DNA of 52,314 nt from Bacilli bacterium (GTDB lineage Bacteria; Bacillota_I; Bacilli_A; RF39; UBA660). Positions 42,549 to 48,495 of the stretch are shown in pieces. The notes under the pieces were generated by a model. It was not told where the DNA came from and made no database searches. It saw only the letters and a program-made list of their open reading frames with translations. The DNA is taken from the NCBI GenBank assembly GCA_016296185.1, contig JAEDJT010000007.1:1-52314 (forward strand), given 5' to 3'. The translations under genes and the position numbers were made by a program. How positions within the stretch are numbered: the stretch's first letter is position 1; each line of letters begins with the position of its first letter.

Positions 42549-42576
42549 AAAAAAAGGAAAATATCATTTCCTTTTT
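42549..42576 (-). terminator. Intrinsic terminator of yqzL
   Basis: The arms AAAAAGGAAA (42551-42560) and TTTCCTTTTT (42567-42576) with an ATATCA loop are followed by a T-tract on the minus strand. The yqzL stop (42575-42577) overlaps the 3' arm. Confidence 0.88.
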
Positions 42577-42676
42577 ATGAGATTTTACTCTCCTTTCTTT
42601 GAATATCTTTGTATTTCAAATAATCATTAATATTTCCTGTTTTTTTAAAGATATTCCATGCTTCTTTACTTGTCAT
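42575..42676 (-). CDS. yqzL: YqzL-family small protein (33 residues)
   Basis: The ATG at 42676 follows GGGAGG at a good distance. The 33-residue product has the YqzL core: AWNIFKKTGNINDYLKYKDI matches the family pattern W-x-x-F-x-x-T-G-x-x-x-x-Y-L-x-(Y/F)-K. Bacillus YqzL is about 47 residues, so this is a short form without the acidic tail. The function of YqzL is unknown; in many Bacillota it lies near recO/era. Here it is a stand-alone unit between the LCP-sensor protein and the duplicated membrane protein. Confidence 0.75.
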   Translation of the reverse strand: MTSKEAWNIFKKTGNINDYLKYKDIQRKESKIS

Positions 42677-42854
42677 ATTTCCTCCCTTTTCTGCTCGAAT
42701 AACCTCTACCTTATTCTGATATTATTATATCATTTTTTTTAAAAAATATTCGTACATTTGTTTTCTTTTTTTATCTTTTTTTGTTTTCCGCTTAAAATCG
42801 TGTAAAGTTTTTTTACTGTTCGGTATTCATATTTTTACACAATAAAAAAACGCA
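42677..42854 (-). promoter_or_regulatory. Intergenic region upstream of yqzL
   Basis: A TATAAT lies at 42729-42724 with only a weak -35, about 50 bases before yqzL. Further upstream is a pair of GTGTAAA/TTTACAC arms about 27 bases apart between 42800 and 42840, without a clear role. The rest is poly-T/poly-A sequence and I see no ORF in it. Confidence 0.35.
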
Positions 42855-42870
42855 CTATTTTTGTGCGTTT
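42843..42870 (-). terminator. Intrinsic terminator of the 434-residue gene
   Basis: The arms AAACGCAC and GTGCGTTT flank a TATTTTT loop, with seven T after them on the minus strand. The stop (42855-42857) falls in the hairpin loop region. Confidence 0.9.
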
Positions 42871-44159
42871 GCTTCAAATTCATATAATATTTTAACTGCT
42901 TTTGCTCCAGTAGCTTCGTTATTCAACAAGTATTTATATTGGTTTTCTGTTACTACTACTGCTCTAAATTTTTGATTATAAAAATCGTTATACATATCAG
43001 TTAAATTATCATATTCTATATAATTTACTTTATCTAATTTTGTATTTAGTTTTCTTTCTACATTTATTTCGTTATCTTTTAATATTCCAACTTTTTTATT
43101 GTTAATATTATGTATTGATTTATTTAATGAATTATCAAATGATACTACATAATATGTTTTGTATTCATATTTCATATAATTTAAATTATTAATAAAATCA
43201 TAATTATATTGTAATCTATTAATTGTAAATCCCATACCTATACATAATAGAATAGTAAATATGTTACCACTTATATGTTTATTATGTGATATTGCTACTA
43301 ATGATAGGAATCCAATTAAACATGCTACATATGTTATTGTTCCGTTTGAATATACTTTTACTCTAAATAAACCAATAAGTAAGAATGCAAAAGTTAATAT
43401 TAATACTGCGTTAAATAATATATGTCTATTATTAATAAATCCTGTTAAGATTTTAATAAATACTTTTTTACATTCTTTTGGTTCTTCTTTTAATTTTGGT
43501 AATTCTATTTCTACAGATTTTTTTTCTTCTTTTTTTGATTCTTTCTTTTTAGTAGGTTCTTTCTTTTTATTTTTGAATTTATCACTTATAAATGTAATGA
43601 ATTGTTTTATTTTTGTTACTAGTAATTTGAAGAATGTTATAATTGCATTAATTATAAATAAGAAGAATGTTTTTATTTTTGATCCAATTAATTTTAAGAT
43701 ATTTAATATACTTACTAGTACTTTATTATTTATTTTTTTTGTTTTCTTTTTATTATTTTTAGATTTTTTTACTTTTTCAATTTTAATTTCTTGTTTAGGT
43801 ATTTTGTTTTCTAATGCATTTAATAATCTATTAAATGAAGAATCTTTTTTATCTAATTTTATTTTTTCTAATTTTAAAGTTTTATCTAGATTATTTTTCT
43901 TTTTATTCTTCTTTATTAATTCAGGTTTTGTTAATGCAACATTATATAAAACTTTATCATTATTTACTACTTTCTTTTTTGGAACTTTTTTACTAGTTTT
44001 AGAAGTGGTTTTAGTCGTAATTGTAGTAGTGGTTTTAGGTTTAGTTTTTGTTTTTTTAACTCTTGGTTCTAAAACTATTCCTTGTTCTTTTAATACTTTC
44101 TTTTGTTTTCTTTGTTGGCTTTTCTTGTATGATTGTGTTTTAGATTTTTTCTTAGCCAT
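42855..44159 (-). CDS. Lys-rich membrane protein with LCP-type sensor domain, no LCP catalytic domain
   Basis: This protein has 434 residues from the ATG at 44159 (GGAGTGG upstream); an upstream TTG frame start is rejected. The first 140 residues are extremely Lys-rich and cytosolic, with a TTTTITTKTTSK stretch. A basic amphipathic region at about 145-205 (FFLFIINAIITFFKLL) follows, then a Lys/Glu linker. Three transmembrane helices occur at about 245-330. The last 105 residues (YYVVSFDNSLNKS to FRAVVVTENQYKYL to AVKILYEF) match the extracytoplasmic N-terminal domain that precedes the catalytic domain in LytR-CpsA-Psr proteins of related Bacilli. The protein ends exactly where the LCP domain would begin. 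The long basic N-terminus may bind nucleic acid or polyphosphate, which is unproven. Confidence 0.75.
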   Translation of the reverse strand: MAKKKSKTQSYKKSQQRKQKKVLKEQGIVLEPRVKKTKTKPKTTTTITTKTTSKTSKKVPKKKVVNNDKVLYNVALTKPELIKKNKKKNNLDKTLKLEKIKLDKKDSSFNRLLNALENKIPKQEIKIEKVKKSKNNKKKTKKINNKVLVSILNILKLIGSKIKTFFLFIINAIITFFKLLVTKIKQFITFISDKFKNKKKEPTKKKESKKEEKKSVEIELPKLKEEPKECKKVFIKILTGFINNRHILFNAVLILTFAFLLIGLFRVKVYSNGTITYVACLIGFLSLVAISHNKHISGNIFTILLCIGMGFTINRLQYNYDFINNLNYMKYEYKTYYVVSFDNSLNKSIHNINNKKVGILKDNEINVERKLNTKLDKVNYIEYDNLTDMYNDFYNQKFRAVVVTENQYKYLLNNEATGAKAVKILYEFEANAQK

Positions 44160-44244
44160 TTTTATCCACTCCAAATCTCTTATAATATATCATATATTTA
44201 ATGATATTTATCTATTTATTTTATATTTTTTTATCTTTTTACAA

Positions 44245-44841
44245 TTACTTTTTTTCTATTTGTATTTTAGATGTATATATCACCTTAATTTTTTCTTTCG
44301 CTTTAGATGAAAGATTATTATATTCTTCCTTATTTAATAATAATGCTTGTGATGTTCCGTTTGAAATTGAATCTTCTAATTCTTTTATACTTGTATATTT
44401 TTTTGTATTAATCTTTTTATCATTTATAAATTTTTCTAATGATTTGCTATCACTTATAAAAGATATATTTTTATCTTTTAGTTTTATTATATTATTATAT
44501 GTTGTATTTTTCTTTTGAACATATATTGAATATTCTTTGTATACATATTTGTTTGTATATATATTTGAATAATATTCATATGTATTTTCGATATTATTAA
44601 TATTAAAAATTAATATAATATTTAATAAGAAAGATATAAATTGAATAACGTTATATATGTTTCTATTTTTTGATAAATATGAATGTATTAATATAGATAT
44701 AACCACTATAAAGAATATTGATATTATAACTATTATATTTTTGTTATATATATCTAAATTTATGAATGCTAATAAGTTTAATAAGTATAAAACTATTATT
44801 AATAATATATTAATAGCACCTAAAATATATTGTTTATTCAT
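44245..44841 (-). CDS. Membrane protein with LCP-type sensor domain, no LCP catalytic domain
   Basis: This 198-residue protein has three transmembrane helices at about 6-30, 36-57 and 65-82 (GAINILLIIVLYLLNLLAF, IIVIISIFFIVVISILIH), then a 105-residue outer domain: EYSIYVQKK, then IIKLKDKNISFISDS, then LEDSISNGTSQALLLNKEEY and KEKIKVIYTSKIQIEKK. This is the N-terminal half of LCP proteins, ending just before the expected F-N-I-Y-x-x-G-x-D of the catalytic domain, which is absent. It has the same architecture as the C-terminal part of the next gene, so the two are tandem paralogs. No hairpin separates them; they may be cotranscribed. AAGGGG marks the start. Confidence 0.75.
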   Translation of the reverse strand: MNKQYILGAINILLIIVLYLLNLLAFINLDIYNKNIIVIISIFFIVVISILIHSYLSKNRNIYNVIQFISFLLNIILIFNINNIENTYEYYSNIYTNKYVYKEYSIYVQKKNTTYNNIIKLKDKNISFISDSKSLEKFINDKKINTKKYTSIKELEDSISNGTSQALLLNKEEYNNLSSKAKEKIKVIYTSKIQIEKK

Positions 44842-44901
44842 ATATACCCCTTCTTTAGGTCGATATAATAATATATAAGTTGTTTTTTAGCAAATTTTAG
44901 T

Positions 44902-44930
44902 AAAAAAAATGAGTTATAATTAACTCATTT
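44902..44930 (-). terminator. Intrinsic terminator of the 139-residue gene
   Basis: The arms AAATGAGTTA (44907-44916) and TAACTCATTT (44921-44930) with an AATT-type loop are followed by seven to eight T on the minus strand. Confidence 0.9.
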
Positions 44931-45349
44931 TATTTGTTTTGTAACATTTTTAATAAATCAATTTTAAACATATCTTGTTTAGCATTAGCTTTTGAAATCA
45001 TAATACCTTTATATGTTGTTAATTCTGATTTATGACCTTCTAATAAAATATCAGATGGTGTTATTGTATTTAACATTATAGTTTGTTCTTTAACATAAAC
45101 AGTATATATTAATTTAACATCACCATGTACTTGTGTGAACATATTGTCACTAGGTAATTTTAATTCATAAGTTTCTGTTCCAGCCTTTTTATTTTGACTA
45201 GTCATTACACCAACGAATTTACCGTTTCTAAGTGCAGGATAATACTCGAAATTTAATTTTTTATAAGCAAGCATATTATATTTTTTTAATGCTCTCTCTA
45301 ATTTTTTAAATTCATTTTCATTAATATAATCTAAAACGTATCCTTTCAT
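44930..45349 (-). CDS. Soluble protein of unknown function with twin promoters
   Basis: This 139-residue protein in no known family is basic and of mixed alpha/beta composition: MKGYVLDYINENEFKKLERA, then NFEYYPALRNGKFVGVMTSQ, then a strand-rich middle KLIYTVYVKEQTIMLNTI. It is a single-gene unit with a terminator at its end and, unusually, two strong promoters in tandem upstream. AGGGGG lies before the ATG. The size and promoter arrangement suggest high or switchable expression. I cannot assign a role. Confidence 0.75.
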   Translation of the reverse strand: MKGYVLDYINENEFKKLERALKKYNMLAYKKLNFEYYPALRNGKFVGVMTSQNKKAGTETYELKLPSDNMFTQVHGDVKLIYTVYVKEQTIMLNTITPSDILLEGHKSELTTYKGIMISKANAKQDMFKIDLLKMLQNK

Positions 45350-45375
45350 AATTTATACCCCCTAAATTCTTTAAT

Positions 45376-45391
45376 TGCTAGTATTCTAGCA
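45376..45391. promoter_or_regulatory. Perfect inverted repeat over the -10 of the proximal promoter
   Basis: TGCTAG and CTAGCA flank TATT, and the arms cover the -10 hexamer at 45383-45388. This is the layout of a repressor site, but the repressor is unknown. It does not match LexA, CodY or CcpA boxes that I can recognise. Confidence 0.4.
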
Positions 45392-45411
45392 CTTAATGTA
45401 CAACTCGTCAA
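45383..45411 (-). promoter_or_regulatory. Proximal promoter P2 of the 139-residue gene
   Basis: TTGACG (45411-45406) and TAGAAT (45388-45383) are separated by 17 bases. The upstream part (TATAGCAAAATTTGACGA) is repeated at P1. Confidence 0.7.
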
Positions 45412-45461
45412 ATTTTGCTATAACATTTGCTTATATTACCTTCTTGTTAAGTTGTGCTTAG

Positions 45462-45490
45462 ATTATAGCACTAGGTGTATTTATCGTCAA
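45462..45490 (-). promoter_or_regulatory. Distal promoter P1 of the 139-residue gene
   Basis: TTGACG (45490-45485) and TATAAT (45467-45462) are separated by exactly 17 bases. It lies 79 bases upstream of P2 and shares the TATAG-AAAATTTGACGA sequence with one base change. Confidence 0.8.
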
Positions 45491-45507
45491 ATTTTACTAT
45501 ATATTTC

Positions 45508-46344
45508 TTATCTTGATTTAAATTGAGTTTTTAATTGTAATGTTCCTACAGGATTATTTTCACTTATTAAAGCATCCATATGTGGTCTATTATCAATAAT
45601 AAATGATTGTCCTTCTGTCCATTTGCCTGCTAATTTAATACCATGTACATCTTTAAAGTCGATATGTATCTTTTCAATAGTTCTATGAATTGTAGGTTCT
45701 TGAATTTGATATTTAGTATACTCTCTTGATTCTAATTCATTCCATAATAATTCAGCTGTATCTCTTTTAATATTTGGTATTATTTCACCATTTAATTGTC
45801 TATTTCTTTGATTTTCTTCGATTTTTTTCATTAATTTATCTTTTACCATTTCAGATATATACATAATTTCTTCATATACATAGAACATATCATCACTTAC
45901 ATCTACTCTTGTTACTTTAATAACTGGGTATTTAGTTACTTTAATAGGTTTTTTAAATACTTTTTTTGTTTCTAACTCTTCTTGTATAGGATTTCCTATT
46001 ACGGTTTGATAGAAAGTTCTTCTTAAAATAACTGAATCTTGTAATGTACGTCTATCTGATTGTAATGCATTGTTTTCGATATCTAATTTAACTCTAAATC
46101 CTGGATCTGTAATAAATTTAATAATATCTTCAGTTCCTAATGCTGGATTCATTTTTTGAGCACCACGAACTATAGTCATTATCATATCCATTTGTTCTTG
46201 ATAATTTTTTCCTTTATAATTAGGATTTTTTTGTAATTCTTTCTTTTCTTCTTCACTGATTAAATCAGTTAACATTTCGTTTCTTCTTAATATTTGGTCG
46301 TAAATACCACATATCATTAGTTTGTCTTTATTTGATAATTCCAT
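45508..46344 (-). CDS. Cytosolic protein of unknown function
   Basis: This 278-residue soluble protein has no transmembrane segment and belongs to no family I know. The N-terminal half is helical (KDKLMICGIYDQILRRNEML, then MIMTIVRGAQKMNPALG). A strand-rich part follows (KPIKVTKYPVIKVTRVDVS), then a helical region with EENQRNRQLNGEIIPN. It begins ATG after AAGGGG, but that site is inside an inverted repeat just downstream of the -10, so expression may be regulated. It has a consensus-like promoter at 46371-46399. No clear hairpin ends the gene, so readthrough to the next promoters is possible. Confidence 0.72.
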   Translation of the reverse strand: MELSNKDKLMICGIYDQILRRNEMLTDLISEEEKKELQKNPNYKGKNYQEQMDMIMTIVRGAQKMNPALGTEDIIKFITDPGFRVKLDIENNALQSDRRTLQDSVILRRTFYQTVIGNPIQEELETKKVFKKPIKVTKYPVIKVTRVDVSDDMFYVYEEIMYISEMVKDKLMKKIEENQRNRQLNGEIIPNIKRDTAELLWNELESREYTKYQIQEPTIHRTIEKIHIDFKDVHGIKLAGKWTEGQSFIIDNRPHMDALISENNPVGTLQLKTQFKSR

Positions 46345-46347
46345 AAA

Positions 46348-46373
46348 AATAACCCCTTATCTGATGGGTTATT
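46348..46373. promoter_or_regulatory. Inverted repeat between -10 and ribosome site of the 278-residue gene
   Basis: The arms AATAACCC and GGGTTATT sit directly downstream of the -10. The proximal arm contains the G-rich ribosome site (AAGGGG). A five-T stretch follows before the ATG. Confidence 0.4.
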
Positions 46374-46399
46374 TTATTACTTTTAGATATTTTTGTCAA
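46371..46399 (-). promoter_or_regulatory. Sigma-A promoter of the 278-residue gene
   Basis: TTGACA (46399-46394) and TAAAAT (46376-46371) are separated by 17 bases. Confidence 0.7.
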
Positions 46400-46404
46400 T
46401 TATA

Positions 46405-46430
46405 ACTAAAAAAAAGCACTAAAGTGCTTT
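46405..46430 (-). terminator. Intrinsic terminator of the Smr gene
   Basis: The arms AAAGCAC and GTGCTTT (46413-46430) flank a TAAA loop, with eight T on the minus strand. The Smr stop (46419-46421) is in the hairpin. Confidence 0.85.
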
Positions 46431-46724
46431 TAATTCTACTATTGTTTGTCCATCATTTAGACCATCTATATAGTATTTTGATACATTTTTATTCTTTGAT
46501 AATAGTTCATGAGATGTTTTTCTTAATGTACCAGTTCCTTTTCCATGAACTATTACTATTTTCATTTTATGAAGTTTTAAATTATCTCTAATAAATGAAT
46601 TAATAACTGCTACACAAGTAGCTGATGTTTCTCCATGTATATCTAAATGTGGTAATGGATCTATAAATGGATCTATTATCTTTCTTTTAGTAGTTTTGAT
46701 TGTATATGTTCTCGATTTCTTCAA
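46419..46724 (-). CDS. Stand-alone Smr-domain protein
   Basis: This protein has 101 residues if it starts at the TTG at 46724, which has GAAGGAA nine bases upstream. The frame is open further, but into the kinase gene. A start inside it overlaps the kinase end by 38 bases. The Smr domain has the motifs HLDIHGETSATCVAVINSFI, then VIVHGKGTGTLRKT, then YYIDGLNDGQTIVEL. In MutS2 and small Smr proteins the HGxG loop is tied to nuclease or RNA-binding activity. It has no MutS2 part. Context beside the PfkB-like kinase offers no clear role. Confidence 0.82.
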   Translation of the reverse strand: MKKSRTYTIKTTKRKIIDPFIDPLPHLDIHGETSATCVAVINSFIRDNLKLHKMKIVIVHGKGTGTLRKTSHELLSKNKNVSKYYIDGLNDGQTIVELKAL

Positions 46725-47592
46725 GTGTAGGTATTCCTTCCCTTGCTCCGTGTGCTCTACATGATAATCCGGCAGCAATATTACCCCATTTTACTGCTTT
46801 TTCTATATCTCCACCATGTGCTATTTGGAATGCAAATGCAGCTCTAAACACATTTCCAGCTCCATGTGTATCTTTTACATCTACTTTTAATGATGGACTT
46901 ACTTTTATTTGATTGTTAATGCTATATAATGCTCCTCTTTCACCTAGTGTTACAACAAATTCTGTTTTTAAGTGTTTTTTCTTCAATCTTTGATAAACTT
47001 TAATTAGTGTACTTGGTTCTTGGAAGTCAATTTTAATACCAGTTAACGCTTCTGCAAATTCTTTTGAACAAACACAGTATTTAACTTTTTTTATTAATTC
47101 AGCTACTGAACTTGATGTTATTGTAGCATCTAAGATAGAAATTGCTTTAGGATATCTATCTATTACTAATTTATCTTCAACAACATCATATCCATCCATA
47201 ACTATTATATCTGGCATAAAGTCGAAATCACATTTTTTTAATCCAATATATTTATCAGATAAATTAAATACTGTAGTTTCTTTAGTACTTTGATTAATCA
47301 TTACACAAGAAATTGGAGTATCGTTGTCATATGATTGTTCAATATATCTTGTATCTATACGAGCTTGTTCAAATTCTTTTCTTATTCTTGTACCATAGAA
47401 GTCGTTTCCTAGTATTCCAGCGAATGAACATCCTATTCCCCATTTAGATAGGCAAATTGCCATATTTGCAGCTGATCCTCCACCATGGCCTTTCTTTTCG
47501 AAAAATTCATTTACTGTTCCTGGTTCTGGCATTTTTTCCATTACCATGTCTACATCGTAACATACTCTTCCTATAACTATAGCTTTTAACAT
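46687..47592 (-). CDS. PfkB-family carbohydrate kinase-like protein with altered catalytic motif
   Basis: This protein has 301 residues from the ATG at 47592 (AAGGTGAT upstream); a GTG at 47601 is less likely. The ribokinase fold is clear: AIVIGRVCYDVDMV at the start, GHGGGSAANMAICLSKWG (signature 1, residues about 34-51) and FVVTLGERGALY. Signature 2 should read DTxGAGD with a catalytic Asp, but here it is DTHGAGNVFRAAF. Asp to Asn at the proton-abstracting base normally abolishes sugar-kinase activity. The protein may be an inactive regulator, bind a nucleoside or sugar, or use another base. The substrate is unknown. It overlaps the downstream Smr gene and has its own promoter. Confidence 0.85.
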   Translation of the reverse strand: MLKAIVIGRVCYDVDMVMEKMPEPGTVNEFFEKKGHGGGSAANMAICLSKWGIGCSFAGILGNDFYGTRIRKEFEQARIDTRYIEQSYDNDTPISCVMINQSTKETTVFNLSDKYIGLKKCDFDFMPDIIVMDGYDVVEDKLVIDRYPKAISILDATITSSSVAELIKKVKYCVCSKEFAEALTGIKIDFQEPSTLIKVYQRLKKKHLKTEFVVTLGERGALYSINNQIKVSPSLKVDVKDTHGAGNVFRAAFAFQIAHGGDIEKAVKWGNIAAGLSCRAHGAREGIPTLEEIENIYNQNY

Positions 47593-47617
47593 ATCAATCA
47601 CCTTTTATTCTTTTATA

Positions 47618-47646
47618 ATTATATAATAAATATAAGTTAAAAACAA
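47618..47646 (-). promoter_or_regulatory. Sigma-A promoter of the PfkB-like gene
   Basis: TTGTTT (47646-47641) and TATAAT (47623-47618) are separated by 17 bases, upstream of the kinase start. Confidence 0.6.
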
Positions 47647-47659
47647 TTAGTTTTAGTCA

Positions 47660-47684
47660 TAAAAAAATAGTGACATGCACTATT
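47660..47684 (-). terminator. Intrinsic terminator of the 92-residue gene
   Basis: The arms AATAGTG (47666-47672) and CACTATT (47678-47684) with a five-base loop are followed by six to seven T on the minus strand. Confidence 0.85.
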
Positions 47685-47958
47685 GTAATTTAAATTCATT
47701 ATTTATTGAATTCATAGGCATACTTTTAGATATTGCATACTCTAATAATTCTTTTAATTCACTTTCTATTATTCTTATTTGATTATTATTGCTTCTCATT
47801 TCGTTTCTATCTTCTACTTTATCTTGATAAAAAACAATTGGATCGTCTATTCTGTTTTGTAAGCAAATATTGTCTTCTTCATAATATCTTTTTTGTCTTA
47901 TTAATTCACTTATTCTTTGTACTAATTCTTCATATGTATATTCTTTGTTATTTGGCAT
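47680..47958 (-). CDS. Small coiled-coil protein of unknown function
   Basis: This 92-residue, mainly helical acidic protein has the heptad-like stretch YEELVQRISELIRQKRYYEE and a second IRIIESELKELLEYAI. It is probably a soluble dimer or an adaptor. No family was recognised. AGAGGTG lies at good spacing upstream. It sits between the deformylase-like gene and the kinase, separated by terminators from both. Confidence 0.7.
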   Translation of the reverse strand: MPNNKEYTYEELVQRISELIRQKRYYEEDNICLQNRIDDPIVFYQDKVEDRNEMRSNNNQIRIIESELKELLEYAISKSMPMNSINNEFKLQ

Positions 47959-48006
47959 ATTTACACCTCTTTTAGGGCATATAATAACATATTTATACTC
48001 ATAATA

Positions 48007-48034
48007 AAAGAATTATAATACTAGATTATAATTC
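48007..48034 (-). terminator. Intrinsic terminator of the deformylase-like gene
   Basis: The perfect 10-bp arms GAATTATAAT (48010-48019) and ATTATAATTC (48025-48034) flank an ACTAG loop. A short T-tract (four T) follows on the minus strand. The stop (48021-48023) is in the loop. Confidence 0.8.
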
Positions 48035-48431
48035 CGTTTAAATGATCTATTTCGTGTTGAATAATTTCTGCTATAAATCCACTATATTTTCCATGCTTTT
48101 TTTCAAAATTAATATCATAGTAGTCTACTTCAATTTCTTCATATCTTACGCAATCTCTTTCTCCAATTAGCGATAAACAAGATTCTTTTGTATTATACTT
48201 TTTATTCTTTTTTGTAATTATAGGATTAAACATTATTATAGGCATAAAACCTGTAGAAAATACAATTACTGATTTGTTATATCCAATCATATTTGCTGCC
48301 ATTCCTACACATCCATATTGATTTGCTAATAATGTATCTATTAATTCTTGTGCTATATATTTATCTTCTTTAGTTGCTGGAATAGCTTTTTGTGATAAGA
48401 ATAATGTATCTTTTACTATATTTTTTATCAT
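48021..48431 (-). CDS. Peptide deformylase-family protein
   Basis: This protein has 136 residues. The three motifs of deformylase are present in the variant typical of the second, Lachnospiraceae-type subfamily: GCVGMAANMIGYNK (residues about 36-49; the usual AAPQ is AANM), ESCLSLIG for EGCLSL (the metal-binding Cys is kept), and QHEIDHLNG, the HExxH site. All three metal ligands (Cys, His, His) remain, so it may be active. Members of this subfamily are poorly tested and could act on substrates other than N-formylmethionine. It is monocistronic, with GGAGAG before the ATG. Confidence 0.85.
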   Translation of the reverse strand: MIKNIVKDTLFLSQKAIPATKEDKYIAQELIDTLLANQYGCVGMAANMIGYNKSVIVFSTGFMPIIMFNPIITKKNKKYNTKESCLSLIGERDCVRYEEIEVDYYDINFEKKHGKYSGFIAEIIQHEIDHLNGIII

Positions 48432-48467
48432 AATATTCTCTCCTTTTTATATTTATTATTTTATCAT

Positions 48468-48495
48468 AAAAAAAGAAAGTGTAATTACTTTCTTT
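48468..48495 (-). terminator. Intrinsic terminator of the HD-GYP gene
   Basis: The arms AAAGAAAGT (48472-48480) and ACTTTCTTT (48487-48495) with a six-base loop are followed by a T-tract on the minus strand. The gene stop overlaps the hairpin. Confidence 0.85.

Noticed and set aside
42795..42842. GTGTAAA/TTTACAC inverted arms as a riboswitch or small RNA
   Set aside because: Only seven base pairs with a 27-base loop were found, no known consensus, and the region is poly-A/T; support is too weak.
43261..44310. A long plus-strand ORF of 349 codons opposite the Lys-rich LCP-sensor gene
   Set aside because: It is Phe/Leu/Ser-rich as expected for the complement of AAA/AAG-rich coding, has no ribosome site, and runs against the better gene with start and terminator signals.
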